64,000 bases of DNA from Bauldia sp. (GTDB lineage: Bacteria > Pseudomonadota > Alphaproteobacteria > Rhizobiales > Kaistiaceae): assembly GCA_026126065.1 (NCBI GenBank), contig JAHCJY010000005.1, positions 1 to 64,000 on the forward strand, given 5' to 3'. This document shows, piece after piece, positions 8,839-18,462 of the stretch (positions are counted from its first letter, which is position 1; each line of letters starts with the position of its first letter). Under the pieces are notes generated by a model. That model made no database searches. It saw only the letters and a program-made list of their open reading frames with translations, and was not told where the DNA came from. The position numbers and the translations under genes were made by a program.

Positions 8839-10157
8839 TGAGAGGGCGCGCTCGGTTCGAGGCGGTGGAGTTCGGGCGGCCTGCTCCGCTCGCATCCTCG
8901 ATTGCCGCTCGGACGGGACTGACGCCCGTGCAGGTCCGGGAGCTGTTGTTGTCCGCAGGAGAGAGGATCCGGTCGGCTCTAGGGCTGGAGACTTCTCCCG
9001 TCGCTTTCGTTGGCGATGGGGTGCGGTTCGAGAATGTTGCCGGGGTCTTTCTCCTCGGGTCAGGGATTGAGTTGGAAGTGGCCCCGAAGTTTCTTGGGCA
9101 CACCGAGGGATGGCGAGAGGACTTTTTTCTCCTGGCCACGCTCGACCACCACGGCCGCCTGCTGGACGACGAGGGCGTGCGTGCATCCGCGAGCCCGAGC
9201 TCCAACCTGTTCACGCTTATAGGCCGATCGTTCGTGGGCATGTATTGGCGGAATCATCGCCGCCCTCTCCGAACCTACAAGCGGCGGCGCCTGACCGACT
9301 TCACGCTGGACGGCGACTTCGACCCGGTTGATCTGCTCTGGCCCAGCGAGGAGGGCTTCGAGCAGGGAGAAACCGCCTTCACTCGTGCGAACCCCTTCAA
9401 CGCCGTGATCGCCGGGGCTGCGTCGCGCCTCGCGCCCTTGGTGTCCGACCCCGAGACTCGTGCGCGGCTGGAGCGTGTTGCCCAGCACCTACCACGCCAG
9501 CCCACGCCCCCGCGGGTCGAGGACCGAATGTTACCGAGCAGGGCTAAGGCCTGGCAATCCACCTATGACCTGGCGGTTGACGTCTTGGGGGGGCTAGGTG
9601 GTTCGTACGACCCCCGTACAGCGATGGCCCCCGGCTATATCCTCAAGACCTGGCATGCGTGGGAATACCTTGTAACCTTGGGCCTGCGGTCGAGTTTTGG
9701 GACGGCGAGAGTGTCCCGGCAGTCGTCCCAACCGCTCGGCGTTCGGCGGCGCCGCGGAGGGAATTGGGAAGCTGTCGAGGTGAGGCCTGACAACATCGTT
9801 CATCTCTCCAGCGGCCCCGTAGTCGTGGACGCGAAATACAAAGGGAACGTGGCTTACGGTGCTACCGAGGTGAGCAGCGCGGATCTCTACGAGGGCCTAG
9901 CCTTCGCTAAGGCGGCTGGCACCCGCGAGGTGGTGCTTGCCTACCCGCGTCGGGCGGCGGAGGCGGGTGTGTTGCCCGAGGACCAGGCTGGGCGGTTCAG
10001 GGAGTTCTGCGAAATCACGGTCGACGGCGTGACGGTTCGAGGGGTAGAGTTCGGGGTTCGAGGTATCTCCAAGCCACACGGCCTCCGCACGTTCGGGCGG
10101 GCGTTCTCCGACTACTTTGCAGGGCTCGTTTCCGCGGCGGTTCCCGGCGCCGCCTGA
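8838..10157 (+). CDS. McrC-like PD-(D/E)XK endonuclease subunit
   Basis: This 439-residue protein has the two-part plan of McrC: an N-terminal segment that would contact the AAA ring (containing GIELEVAPKFLG, like the McrC I-x-P-K signature), and a C-terminal PD-(D/E)XK nuclease with D318, D331 and K333 (VVVDAKYK) after the strand NIVHLSSG. A family-like line YILKTWHAWEYLV lies between them. The ATG at 8838 shares its A with the upstream TAA. It is the last gene of the operon; about 400 bases without a gene separate it from the tRNA-Ser gene. Alone it should be inert, with cleavage needing the upstream NTPase. Confidence 0.85.
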   Translation: MRGRARFEAVEFGRPAPLASSIAARTGLTPVQVRELLLSAGERIRSALGLETSPVAFVGDGVRFENVAGVFLLGSGIELEVAPKFLGHTEGWREDFFLLATLDHHGRLLDDEGVRASASPSSNLFTLIGRSFVGMYWRNHRRPLRTYKRRRLTDFTLDGDFDPVDLLWPSEEGFEQGETAFTRANPFNAVIAGAASRLAPLVSDPETRARLERVAQHLPRQPTPPRVEDRMLPSRAKAWQSTYDLAVDVLGGLGGSYDPRTAMAPGYILKTWHAWEYLVTLGLRSSFGTARVSRQSSQPLGVRRRRGGNWEAVEVRPDNIVHLSSGPVVVDAKYKGNVAYGATEVSSADLYEGLAFAKAAGTREVVLAYPRRAAEAGVLPEDQAGRFREFCEITVDGVTVRGVEFGVRGISKPHGLRTFGRAFSDYFAGLVSAAVPGAA

Positions 10158-10563
10158 GCGCCGTTGGGCTCACCCGCGGGTACGCCGGACAATATGGGCC
10201 GTCTAACGCGCCCCAGATCGGCTCGATCGCCCACCAGCCCAATCTCGGTAGTTCAGTGCCAGCCCGTCAGCTAACGACCCCACGCGACACGATTCCACGA
10301 TTCGACGCGAGCATCGCTCGCCTTGCCAAAACGCAATCCAAAGGTACGGATTCCTTAAGGCGAATAAGTCAGTCAAATCAATGATTTAACCTTGCGTACT
10401 GATTTGGCGGAGTCATGAGGTTCGGAGAAAGGGTGACGAAGGGAGAACAGACAGCGCCTCTCGCCGCTCCGGGCGGTCAACAGGTCCCTGCCAGAAGTGG
10501 CGCAGTTCTGCGCCATTTCTGAGCCCCAATCGGGAGGCGGGAGACCGTTTGCTACAAGGGAAT
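10158..10563. other. gene-free stretch between the restriction operon and tRNA-Ser
   Basis: No protein-like frame is visible. An AT-richer patch (about 10325-10420) contains short direct and inverted pieces around AATCAATGATTTAA, and a long inverted repeat lies at 10492-10521. No integrase gene and no second copy of the tRNA 3' end were found by eye. It is a plausible element boundary. Confidence 0.5.
10492..10521. repeat. 14-bp inverted repeat beside the tRNA-Ser 3' end
   Basis: CAGAAGTGGCGCAG and CTGCGCCATTTCTG pair over 14 positions (one G-T) around TT; the centre TGGCGCAG-TT-CTGCGCCA is a perfect palindrome. It lies 42 bases beyond the tRNA 3' end and could act as a transcription stop or a recombination site. 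No T-run follows on the tRNA strand. Confidence 0.5.
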
Positions 10564-10653
10564 TGGCGGAGGGAAAGGGATTCGAACCCTTGATACGGTT
10601 GCCCGTATACACACTTTCCAGGCGTGCGCCTTCGACCACTCGGCCACCCCTCC
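10564..10653 (-). tRNA. tRNA-Ser (anticodon GGA)
   Basis: The minus strand reads as a 90-base class II tRNA. Acceptor GGAGGGG pairs with TCCCTCC, the discriminator is G, and CCA is encoded. The anticodon arm CGCCT-GGA-AA gives anticodon GGA, there is a long variable arm around TATACGGGCAACCGTA, and the T arm is AAGGG-TTCGAAT-CCCTT. It reads UCC/UCU serine codons. It marks the right edge of the accessory region, as tRNA genes often do for integrated elements. Confidence 0.95.
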
Positions 10654-10669
10654 GCGCCGGGGTGGCGGC

Positions 10670-10697
10670 ACTATAGTCAGGGAAGGCCGCGCGGCAA
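10670..10697 (-). promoter_or_regulatory. sigma-70-type promoter of tRNA-Ser
   Basis: On the minus strand TTGCCG (10697-10692) and TATAGT (10675-10670) are separated by 16 bases. The tRNA 5' end lies 16 bases beyond the -10 box. The same TTGCCG -35 form occurs before irr. Confidence 0.6.
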
Positions 10698-10841
10698 GCG
10701 GGCCCGGGCGGCGGTGTTGTCGCGTCGATGACGGAGTTGTGCGCGGCGGCGTGATGGTGGCCAATGGCGGGCGTCACCACATATCGGCAGCCGCCCGCGG
10801 GGCGGCTCCCCGATCAAGACGAACAAGAACGGAGGGTTGCC

Positions 10842-11504
10842 ATGAGCCTCCTTGGGCTCCTGTCGAAGAAGATGACTGTCCCGACTCCGGCCGAGGCGCT
10901 GCGCGGGCGGAACGAGGCGATCCCGACTTCCGAGCGGCATTTCGTGAACGGCCGCGCGATCACGCCGCCATTCCCGGAAGGCATGAAGACGGCCGTGTTC
11001 GGCCTCGGCTGCTTCTGGGGCGCGGAGCGGATATTCTGGAAGCTCGACGGGGTGTATGTGACCGCGGTGGGCTATGCGGGCGGGTCGACCCCGAACCCGA
11101 CCTATGAGGAGGTCTGCAGCGGGCGGACCGGCCACACCGAAGTGGTCCTGGTGGTCTACGACCCGGCGAAGATCAGTTACGAGGCGCTTCTCAAGGCTTT
11201 CTTCGAGGGGCATGACCCCACGCAGGGCATGCGGCAGGGGAACGATGTCGGGACGCAGTACCGCTCGGCGATCTATCTCACCGACCCGGACGATCGCACC
11301 GCGGCGGAGAACGCGGTGACTGCCTACAATGCCGCGCTGAAGACGAAGGGCTACGGGGCGATCACCACCGAGCTGGCGCTGGCGGGGCCGTTCTACTACG
11401 CCGAGGCGTATCACCAGCAGTACCTGGCCAAGAACCCCGGCGGCTATTGCGGGCTCGGCGGCACCGGCGTCAGCTGCCCGATCGGCACCGGCGTCGCCGC
11501 CTGA
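10842..11504 (+). CDS. msrA: peptide methionine sulfoxide reductase MsrA
   Basis: The 220-residue enzyme reduces methionine-S-sulfoxide in proteins, a cytoplasmic oxidative-damage repair step. The catalytic motif GCFWGAE has its nucleophile Cys57. Further family marks are [23 protein letters not shown] and, near the end, [19 protein letters not shown] with C-terminal cysteines for resolving the sulfenic acid. The ATG at 10842 has GGAGGG 6 bases upstream, and the length fits the family. It converges on otsA and is the first core gene right of the tRNA. Confidence 0.93.
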   Translation: MSLLGLLSKKMTVPTPAEALRGRNEAIPTSERHFVNGRAITPPFPEGMKTAVFGLGCFWGAERIFWKLDGVYVTAVGYAGGSTPNPTYEEVCSGRTGHTEVVLVVYDPAKISYEALLKAFFEGHDPTQGMRQGNDVGTQYRSAIYLTDPDDRTAAENAVTAYNAALKTKGYGAITTELALAGPFYYAEAYHQQYLAKNPGGYCGLGGTGVSCPIGTGVAA

Positions 11505-11536
11505 CCGCAAGGGGGAGGTTCAAACGCCAATTGAGT

Positions 11537-11557
11537 CGCGGGCCTAGCTGGCCCGCG
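11537..11557. terminator. hairpin at the convergent msrA/otsA ends
   Basis: A perfect 8-bp stem (CGCGGGCC / GGCCCGCG) with a TAGCT loop spans the otsA stop codon and lies 32 bases after the msrA stop. There is no T-run on either side, so it may be a Rho-independent stop of poor quality or an mRNA 3' stabiliser. Confidence 0.35.
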
Positions 11558-12938
11558 CCATGACGCGGGTGCGCTTCAGCGCCTCGAGGAAGCTGTGGCA
11601 CCACGTCATGACGTTGTTCTTCGAGATGCGCTCGAACATCGGCCCCCAGCGCTCGATCCGTTCGGCAAGCGGCATGTTCATCGCCCGGGCGATCGCCGTC
11701 GAGATGTCCTCGGTATCGTAGGGATTGACCAGGAGCGCGCCGTCGAGCTCGCGGGCCGCCCCCGCGAACCGCGACAGGACCAGAACGCCCGGATCCTCGG
11801 GGTCCTGCGAGGCGATGAATTCCTTGGCCACCAGGTTCATGCCGTCGCGCAGCGGCGTTACCAGGCCCGCGCGCGCCATGCGGTACAGCCCCGCCAGCGC
11901 CTGCCGCTTCACCGTCCGGTTGATGTAGCGGATCGGCGTCCAGTCGACATCGCCGAGCGTGCCGTTCACGCGGCCGGCGAGTTCCGCGATCTCCTTCTGC
12001 ATATCCGCATATTCGGGCACCTCGGAGCGCGATTTCGGCGTGACCTGGAGGTAGATCACCTTGCCGCGCGCGGCCGGGTTCGTCTCGATGTAGCGCGAAA
12101 AACCCTGGATGCGCTCGCCGAGACCCTTCGAATAGTCGAGCCGGTCGACGCCGATGAGGAGCTGCATTCCGTCCAGCGAATGCCGCATGCGCTCGACCAG
12201 CACGTCGTTGGTTGAGGCCGCCGCAAGATCGGCGAATGTCTGCGTTTCGATCCCGATCGGGAACACGCCCATGCCGAACAGGCGGCCATAGGCGTCGAAG
12301 ATCTGCGTGCCGACGCGGCTGCCGAAGCCTTCGCGGATGAGGCAGGCAGCGAAGTTCTCGGCGTCGAACTCGGTCTGGAAGCCGACGAGGTCGTAGCTCG
12401 ACAGGGCGCGGACGATCGTCTCGTGCGGCGGCAGGGCGAACAGGACGTCCGGCGGCGGCCACGGGATGTGCAGGAAGAAGCCCATCCGGTTCCGCAGACC
12501 CATCTGGCGGAGCTCGGCCGCCAGCGGGATCAGGTGATAGTCGTGCACCCAGATGATGTCGTCGGGCCGGATGAGCGGCGCGAGGAGCCGGGCGAAATAG
12601 CGGTTGACCCGGAAATAGCCCGCCATGTCGCGACGCGAGAAATCCGTCAGGTCCAGCCGGTAGTGGAAGAGGGGCCACAGCGCCCGGTTGGCGAAGCCCG
12701 CGTAGTACTCCTCGAGGTCGCGCTTGGTGAGGTCGACCAGCGCGTAGGTGATATTGCCTACGTCCGTCGTCGTCAGGCGATCGGACTCGCGCTCGCCGGA
12801 ACTCTCGCCCGACCAGCCGAACCACATGCCGCCATGCTGTTCGAGCGCGGCATGCAGCGCCACCGCAAGGCCGCCCGCGGCAGCCCCGCCATCACCGAGG
12901 GCCGGAACCCTGTTGGACACGATGATGAGGCGGCTCAA
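11544..12938 (-). CDS. otsA: trehalose-6-phosphate synthase OtsA
   Basis: The enzyme transfers glucose from UDP-glucose to glucose 6-phosphate, making trehalose 6-phosphate for osmotic protection. The 464-residue length fits the GT20 family. The N-terminus [11 protein letters not shown] carries the UDP-glucose loop, with [38 protein letters not shown] and [10 protein letters not shown] in order. The start is a TTG at 12938, overlapping the otsB stop by 4 bases (TTGA), with GGAAGGGAA before it, so the two proteins are translationally coupled. A longer upstream frame is only the shadow of otsB. Confidence 0.93.
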   Translation of the reverse strand: MSRLIIVSNRVPALGDGGAAAGGLAVALHAALEQHGGMWFGWSGESSGERESDRLTTTDVGNITYALVDLTKRDLEEYYAGFANRALWPLFHYRLDLTDFSRRDMAGYFRVNRYFARLLAPLIRPDDIIWVHDYHLIPLAAELRQMGLRNRMGFFLHIPWPPPDVLFALPPHETIVRALSSYDLVGFQTEFDAENFAACLIREGFGSRVGTQIFDAYGRLFGMGVFPIGIETQTFADLAAASTNDVLVERMRHSLDGMQLLIGVDRLDYSKGLGERIQGFSRYIETNPAARGKVIYLQVTPKSRSEVPEYADMQKEIAELAGRVNGTLGDVDWTPIRYINRTVKRQALAGLYRMARAGLVTPLRDGMNLVAKEFIASQDPEDPGVLVLSRFAGAARELDGALLVNPYDTEDISTAIARAMNMPLAERIERWGPMFERISKNNVMTWCHSFLEALKRTRVMARAS

Positions 12939-13804
12939 GGCATTCCCTTCCGGCGGGAGGAAGCTGGCGGTGGATGATCGACCATAGCAGACTCCGCGCC
13001 GGGGGCGAGCGGAGCGGCGACATGGCCGAGTGCGGCCACCCATGCGCGCAGCGACGCGGTGTCAGGCAGGACCTGCCGCGCCTCGGTGGGGCGACCGTCG
13101 CTGCCGACGCGGATCGAGAGGCCGCCCATGGCGTTGGCGACCGCGAACATCGCCTCGTCCGTGATGTCGTCGCCGATCGCGACGGGCCGCCGCCCGGCGA
13201 ACGGCGGTTCCGCCATCAGGCGCCGGACGACATTGCCCTTGCCGGCAGTGGCCGGCTTCAACTCGATGACCATCTTCCCGCGCTGCGCCGCGACTGTTCC
13301 TTCGGCGAGGGGCAGCATGCCTTCGACCGTCTGGAGTACGTCCGGCTCCGCCGCGGGGTTGCCCCGATAGTGGACCGCGATCGCCGCCCCCTTGTCCTCG
13401 AGCATCGTCCCCGGCCACCGGTCGACGAGCGCGGTGAGGAGAGGGCGGAGGAGCTCCAGGGCCGGCGGCGCGGACATCGCCTCCATCGCGCCGTCCGAGC
13501 GCCGGAGTTCGCCGCCGTGGAGGCCTGCCTTCACCAGGGTCGACGGGCCGAGCAGGCCATCGAGCGAGATAATGGCGCGACCCGATACGATCGCAACGGC
13601 GCCTTCCACCGCCATCGCGAGCGCCGCCAGCGTCTCGGGAAGATCAGGCGGCACGACGACGCCGTCGGGCGTCGGAGCGATGTCGATCAGCGTTCCATCA
13701 ACGTCGAGGAAGAAGGCCAGGCCTGCCGGGGAGGCCGGCAATGAAGCGTTTGCCTCTCCTCGCGGAGCGGTCTGCGTGGGGGACTGATCGGACTTCGGAA
13801 TCAC
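12935..13804 (-). CDS. otsB: trehalose-6-phosphate phosphatase OtsB
   Basis: This HAD-superfamily phosphatase removes the phosphate from trehalose 6-phosphate. Motif I is FFLDVDGTLIDIAPTPD, followed by IVSGR, GLHGGELR, the lysine-bearing KPATAGKGNVV and the metal motif AIGDDITDEAMF. It is the first gene of a two-gene operon with otsA downstream. The GTG at 13804 (289 residues) is preferred; a TTG at 13861 would add 19 residues without family likeness, and neither has a strong ribosome-binding site. Confidence 0.9.
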   Translation of the reverse strand: MIPKSDQSPTQTAPRGEANASLPASPAGLAFFLDVDGTLIDIAPTPDGVVVPPDLPETLAALAMAVEGAVAIVSGRAIISLDGLLGPSTLVKAGLHGGELRRSDGAMEAMSAPPALELLRPLLTALVDRWPGTMLEDKGAAIAVHYRGNPAAEPDVLQTVEGMLPLAEGTVAAQRGKMVIELKPATAGKGNVVRRLMAEPPFAGRRPVAIGDDITDEAMFAVANAMGGLSIRVGSDGRPTEARQVLPDTASLRAWVAALGHVAAPLAPGAESAMVDHPPPASSRRKGMP

Positions 13805-13871
13805 GGCGCCTTGAAGGATTGAGCCCACCCAAGGGTAAGGGCCTCGGGCACCGGAGGGCAATTGATTTCGC

Positions 13872-15137
13872 CTACCCGATGGCGCTCAGGAGCGATGCGA
13901 CCGCGAGCACCGCCAGCGCGACGCCGGCGATGAGGCTCGCATTCACGGTGTCGTGCCCTGTCTCGACGACCGCCTCGGCCGGCCGGGCGGGGTTGTAGTG
14001 CACCTCGATCCCGGCTCCGACGGGAAAGCGGTCGGTCGTGTGCCTGGCATCGCTGAGCTCGGGGCTCGACGTGTCGCCGAATCGGAGCCGGGCGGCGCGG
14101 TAGAGCGTGCCCTCGACCTCGTACTCATAGGCAACGACTGGGACGTAGCGTGTCCCCGGTCTGCCGGCTCGCGTCTTGCGCTCCTCCGAGGCGACCTGGC
14201 TGTAGACCACCGTCGCGATCGCGGTTGGCCAGCGTGCCCCGGTTCGCGCCACCATGGCGCCGGTGCCGAGGCGAAGGAGAAGGAAGGCGGCGCCGCCGAG
14301 CACGGCGGCAAGGAGGAACAGGCCGACTGAGAACCGCGAGCCGTCGCCGCTCGTGGCGGCGGCCGGTGTGGTCGCTGCCGCCTCCGGCGCCGGCGTGGCG
14401 GGCGGCGTCTCGACCGTTTCCGCCGGTGGGGCGAGCGGGACGGCATCGATGACGCCCGCGATGCCGTCGAGCCCGGGCGTCGGAACGAGCGCTCCGGGCG
14501 CTTCCGCGAATGGCGCGGCCGGGAGTCCCGGCGCCGGCTCGACGGGCTGCTCCACCCCTTCGCGGGCCGGATTGCCCCGCGGCACCGGGGTTCCGTCCGC
14601 CGCGCGCGTCTCGTCGTCGACCCGAACCGCCCCGGCGGCGCCCTCGTCGCGCGGCGCTGCCGGCGGCCCTGCAACGCAGAGGAGGAGGCCGAGTTCCTCC
14701 GGGCGGATCAGCCACGCCATCACCAGCTCGTCGGTCGCGCGGCGCGCGAGATAGGCGATCTGCTCGTCGGTGGGCACAGCCGCAAGCTCGAGAGCCCAGC
14801 CGGCCTCGGTGATGGCGGCTTCCGTCCGGGTGCGGATGTCTGCGGTCTCGTTGGCCGCTACGTACCAGATGCTGAATTCATAGGTCGTGCAGCTCTTTCC
14901 GGCGTCCGCTGCGATGTCGTTGATCGTGGTCGCCTGGGTTCGCCTCGGATCGGGGAACCAGATCTGCGCCGGGACGGGAAAGGTGACGCCGGCGAGGCCC
15001 GAGCGCAGCACGTCCTGCTGCGCCGAGGCGGGCGCGGCGAGAAACCCGAGGCAGAGGGCAAGAAACACCCCGGCCAGCACCCGAACCAAGTTCGAGCCCG
15101 ACCCCGCTGCAGGACTGGGCATGGATCGATTCTGCAT
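13872..15137 (-). CDS. membrane protein with DUF3592-like C-terminus
   Basis: This 421-residue envelope protein carries an N-terminal signal (VLAGVFLALCLGFLAAPASAQ), then a roughly 140-residue exported domain. A Pro/Ala-rich linker (about 160-265) leads to a membrane helix (FSVGLFLLAAVLGGAAFLLL), a small beta domain (ATVVYSQVASEE, VAYEYEVEGTLYRAARLRFG, EVHYNPARPAEAVVE) and a last helix (LIAGVALAVLAVASLLSAIG). The beta domain between two helices is the DUF3592 pattern. The function of that domain is unknown, and the exported N-terminal domain is unrecognised. ATG 15122 is an alternative start. Confidence 0.7.
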   Translation of the reverse strand: MQNRSMPSPAAGSGSNLVRVLAGVFLALCLGFLAAPASAQQDVLRSGLAGVTFPVPAQIWFPDPRRTQATTINDIAADAGKSCTTYEFSIWYVAANETADIRTRTEAAITEAGWALELAAVPTDEQIAYLARRATDELVMAWLIRPEELGLLLCVAGPPAAPRDEGAAGAVRVDDETRAADGTPVPRGNPAREGVEQPVEPAPGLPAAPFAEAPGALVPTPGLDGIAGVIDAVPLAPPAETVETPPATPAPEAAATTPAAATSGDGSRFSVGLFLLAAVLGGAAFLLLRLGTGAMVARTGARWPTAIATVVYSQVASEERKTRAGRPGTRYVPVVAYEYEVEGTLYRAARLRFGDTSSPELSDARHTTDRFPVGAGIEVHYNPARPAEAVVETGHDTVNASLIAGVALAVLAVASLLSAIG

Positions 15138-15292
15138 GGCGACGGCAACCTAGCAGTGAAGGCCGGGACGGGCGAGGCTGCGGGGATGCGGCGGAGCGGG
15201 ATAACCGCCGCTCCGGGGTGCATCACGCGGAGCGCTTTCGAGCGCCGGCTCAGAATCCGTCCGGTAGGCACAGCCCTGGCGCGCGCGGATCG

Positions 15293-16471
15293 TCAGACGG
15301 CCTGTCCGGCGCACCAGCCCGACGACCATGCCCACTGGAAATTGTAGCCGCCAAGCCAGCCGGTCACGTCGACGACCTCTCCGATGAAGAAGAGGCGGGG
15401 CACCGACCTGGCCATCATCGTGCGCTGGTCGAGGTCGCGCGTATCGACGCCGCCGAGCGTCACCTCCGCCGTCCGGTAGCCCTCCGAGCCGACCGGCCTC
15501 ACGCGCCAGTTGTTGACGGCCGTCGCCACGTCGCGGAGACGATCGTCCGACAGCTCGGCGAGCGGCTGGGCGATCGAAAGCCTCTCGGCGACAAACTGGC
15601 CGAGGCGCCGGGGCAGGAAGCCCCCGAGCGCCGCCTGCAGTGACTGCCGCCCGTTCTCCGTCCGCGCCGCGCGAAGTCTCGCCACGACGTCGGTTTCGGG
15701 CGCCAGCGAGACGGCGATCTCCTCGCCCGGTCGCCAGTACGAGGAGATCTGCAGGATCGCCGGACCGCTGAGGCCACGATGCGTGAACAGCACCGCCTCG
15801 TCGAACGCCGTCCTGCCGCACGCGACGCGGCCGGTCACCGAGACACCGGCGAGCGGACTGGTGCGGCCGAGGAGCTCCGCTTCGAAGGTCAGCGGCACGA
15901 GCGCCGGCCGGGTCTCCGTCACGCGAAGGCCGAACTGCGCCGCGACCTCGTAGCCGAACCCGGTCGCGCCCATCTTCGGGATCGATTTTCCGCCCGTCGC
16001 GATCACCAGCGACTGGCATGAGAAGGCGCCGGCCGTGGTCTGCAACGTGAACCCGCCGCCGTCATGGCCGATCCCCGTGACCGACGTCGCAGGCTGCAGC
16101 GCCGCGCTCGCTGCCGACAGCTCCGCAAGGAGAAGCGCGATGATCTCCTTCGACGAGCCGTCGCAGAACAGCTGACCGAGCGTCTTCTCGTGGAAGGCGA
16201 TGCCGTGACGCTCGACCAGCGCCACGAAATCGCTCGCCGTGTAGCGGCTCAGCGCCGACCGGCAGAACGCCGGATTCTCCGACAGGAAGTTTTCGGGCGA
16301 CGTTCGGAGATTGGTGAAGTTGCAGCGCCCGCCGCCGGAGATGCGGATCTTTTCGCCGGGCGCCGAGGCGTGATCGAGCACCAGCACCGAACGCCCGCGC
16401 TTGCCCGCTTCGGCGGCGCACATCAGGCCCGCGGCGCCGGCGCCCAGCACGACGACATCGACCTGCTTCAC
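15293..16471 (-). CDS. HI0933/BaiN-type NAD(P)/FAD-dependent oxidoreductase
   Basis: This 392-residue flavoprotein has the dinucleotide-binding fold VVVLGAGAAGLMCAAEAGKRG at the N-terminus. Family signatures follow: GEKIRISGGGRCNFTN, LVIATGGKSIPKMGATG, LFTHRGLSGPAILQISSYW and, at the end, FIGEVVDVTGWLGGYNFQWAWSSG. This is the HI0933/YhiN group, whose exact reaction is unsettled. The GTG at 16471 is chosen because the Rossmann strand starts within four residues; the longer frame upstream is the shadow of lepA. It lies 34 bases after lepA on the same strand. Confidence 0.85.
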   Translation of the reverse strand: MKQVDVVVLGAGAAGLMCAAEAGKRGRSVLVLDHASAPGEKIRISGGGRCNFTNLRTSPENFLSENPAFCRSALSRYTASDFVALVERHGIAFHEKTLGQLFCDGSSKEIIALLLAELSAASAALQPATSVTGIGHDGGGFTLQTTAGAFSCQSLVIATGGKSIPKMGATGFGYEVAAQFGLRVTETRPALVPLTFEAELLGRTSPLAGVSVTGRVACGRTAFDEAVLFTHRGLSGPAILQISSYWRPGEEIAVSLAPETDVVARLRAARTENGRQSLQAALGGFLPRRLGQFVAERLSIAQPLAELSDDRLRDVATAVNNWRVRPVGSEGYRTAEVTLGGVDTRDLDQRTMMARSVPRLFFIGEVVDVTGWLGGYNFQWAWSSGWCAGQAV

Positions 16472-16505
16472 CGCGTCCGTCCTCCGAACGCGCCAGCTGA
16501 CGCGG

Positions 16506-18311
16506 CTACTCGTCCATCTTGAGGGCGGCGATGAAGGCTTCCTGCGGGATGTCGACCTTGCCGAACTGCCGCATCTTCTTCTTGCCTTCCTTCTGCTTCT
16601 CCAGGAGCTTGCGCTTCCGGGTGACGTCGCCGCCATAGCACTTGGCGAGCACGTCCTTGCGGAGGGCCTTGATCGTCTCGCGCGCGATGATGCGGCCGCC
16701 GATCGCCGCTTGCACCGGGATCTGGAACATGTGCGGCGGGATGAGGTCCTTCAGCTTTTCGCACATCACCCGGCCGCGCTTCTCGGCGGCGTTGCGATGG
16801 ACCAGCATCGAGAGGGCGTCGACCGGCTCGCCATTGACGAGGATCTGCATCTTCACGAGGTCGCCCGGCTTGTGGCCGGTGAGCTGGTAGTCGAACGACG
16901 CGTAGCCCTTGGTGACCGATTTCAGCCGGTCGTAGAAGTCGAACACGACTTCGTTGAGCGGCAGGTCATAGACCAGCATCGCGCGGTTGCCGACATAGGA
17001 GAGGTCGACCTGGATGCCGCGGCGGTCCTGGCACAGCTTCAGGATCGACCCGAGATACTCGTCCGGCGTCAGGATCGTCGCGCGGAGCCAGGGCTCGGAA
17101 ATCTCGGCGATCTTCACCGGGTCCGGCATGTCGGCCGGATTGTGCAGCTCGATCTCCGAGCCGTCCGTCAATGCGATCCTGTAGACGACCGAAGGCGCGG
17201 TCGCGATGAGCTCGAGGTTGAACTCGCGGGAGAGGCGCTCCTGCACGATCTCGAGGTGGAGGAGGCCGAGGAAGCCGCAGCGGAAGCCGAAGCCGAGCGC
17301 GGCCGAGGTTTCCATCTCGAAGCTGAACGCCGCGTCGTTGAGCCGAAGTTTGCCGATCGCGGCCCTGAGATCCTCGAACGCATCCGCGTCCACGGGGAAG
17401 AGGCCGCAGAAGACGACCGGCACGGCCTTGCGAAAGCCCTGCAGCGGCTCGGCGGTCGGGCGGCGGTCCTCCGTGATCGTGTCGCCGACGGCGGTGTCGG
17501 CAACCTCCTTGATCGAGCCGGTGAGGAAGCCGAGCTCGCCCGGGCCGAGCTCCGGCACGTCGACGAGCTTGGGCGTGAACACGCCGACACGGTCGACCTG
17601 GTGGATCGCGCCGGTCCGCATCATGCGGACCTTCATGCCTTTCCGGAGCTTGCCGTCGATGATCCGGACGAGCACCACGACGCCGAGATAGGCGTCGTAC
17701 CAGGAGTCCATCAGCAGTGCCTTGAGCGGCGCTTCGTCGTCGCCCTTCGGCGGCGGCAGGCGGGTGACGATCGCCTCGAGCACGTCGGGGACGCCGAGGC
17801 CCGTCTTGGCCGAGATCAGCACCGCGTCCGAGGCATCGAGACCGATGACGTCCTGGATCTGCTCCTTGACGCGATCCGGCTCGGCGGCGGGAAGGTCCAC
17901 CTTGTTGAGGACGGGGACGATCTCGTGGCCGTTGTCCAGCGCCTGGTAGACGTTGGCGAGCGTCTGCGCCTCGACCCCCTGCGAGGCGTCGACGACCAGC
18001 AGCGAGCCCTCGCAGCCGGCGAGGGAGCGGCTGACCTCGTAGCCGAAATCGACATGGCCGGGCGTGTCGATGAGGTTGAGGACGTAGGTGACGCCGTCCT
18101 TGGCGAGGTAGGAAAGACGCACGGTCTGCGCCTTGATCGTGATGCCGCGCTCGCGCTCGATATCCATCGAATCGAGCACCTGCTCGCGCATCTCGCGTTG
18201 CGACAGACCGCCGGTCATCTGGATGAGCCGGTCGGCCAGTGTCGACTTGCCGTGGTCGATATGGGCGATGATCGCAAAGTTGCGGATCGTCGCGATTGCG
18301 TGGGAGGTCAT
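16506..18311 (-). CDS. lepA: elongation factor 4 (LepA)
   Basis: This 601-residue ribosome-associated GTPase back-translocates stalled ribosomes. The G1 motif lies in [18 protein letters not shown], followed by [27 protein letters not shown] and SAKTG. Domain II and the C-terminal part follow, ending with the lepA-specific [20 protein letters not shown]. Length and motif order are those of the family. The ATG at 18311 is adopted because the conserved N-terminus begins about nine residues later; a longer frame reaches 18404 without likeness. Confidence 0.96.
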   Translation of the reverse strand: MTSHAIATIRNFAIIAHIDHGKSTLADRLIQMTGGLSQREMREQVLDSMDIERERGITIKAQTVRLSYLAKDGVTYVLNLIDTPGHVDFGYEVSRSLAGCEGSLLVVDASQGVEAQTLANVYQALDNGHEIVPVLNKVDLPAAEPDRVKEQIQDVIGLDASDAVLISAKTGLGVPDVLEAIVTRLPPPKGDDEAPLKALLMDSWYDAYLGVVVLVRIIDGKLRKGMKVRMMRTGAIHQVDRVGVFTPKLVDVPELGPGELGFLTGSIKEVADTAVGDTITEDRRPTAEPLQGFRKAVPVVFCGLFPVDADAFEDLRAAIGKLRLNDAAFSFEMETSAALGFGFRCGFLGLLHLEIVQERLSREFNLELIATAPSVVYRIALTDGSEIELHNPADMPDPVKIAEISEPWLRATILTPDEYLGSILKLCQDRRGIQVDLSYVGNRAMLVYDLPLNEVVFDFYDRLKSVTKGYASFDYQLTGHKPGDLVKMQILVNGEPVDALSMLVHRNAAEKRGRVMCEKLKDLIPPHMFQIPVQAAIGGRIIARETIKALRKDVLAKCYGGDVTRKRKLLEKQKEGKKKMRQFGKVDIPQEAFIAALKMDE

Positions 18312-18462
18312 GCGGCTGGCCGTATCATCGGCCCCGTGGCGCGGCAAGGATGTGCGCGGCTTTTGCGTCGCGCCGCGCTGCGATGTCCCAACCCCGGCAA
18401 CCAATTCGACAGCATTCCGGGACTAGCATGATGGAGGGGAGTGTCCCCGCCGGAGCTGTTCC

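Noticed and set aside
16401..18431. Open frame of 676 codons on the plus strand
   Set aside because: It is the antisense shadow of lepA; the composition is Asp/Val/Arg-rich and without motifs.
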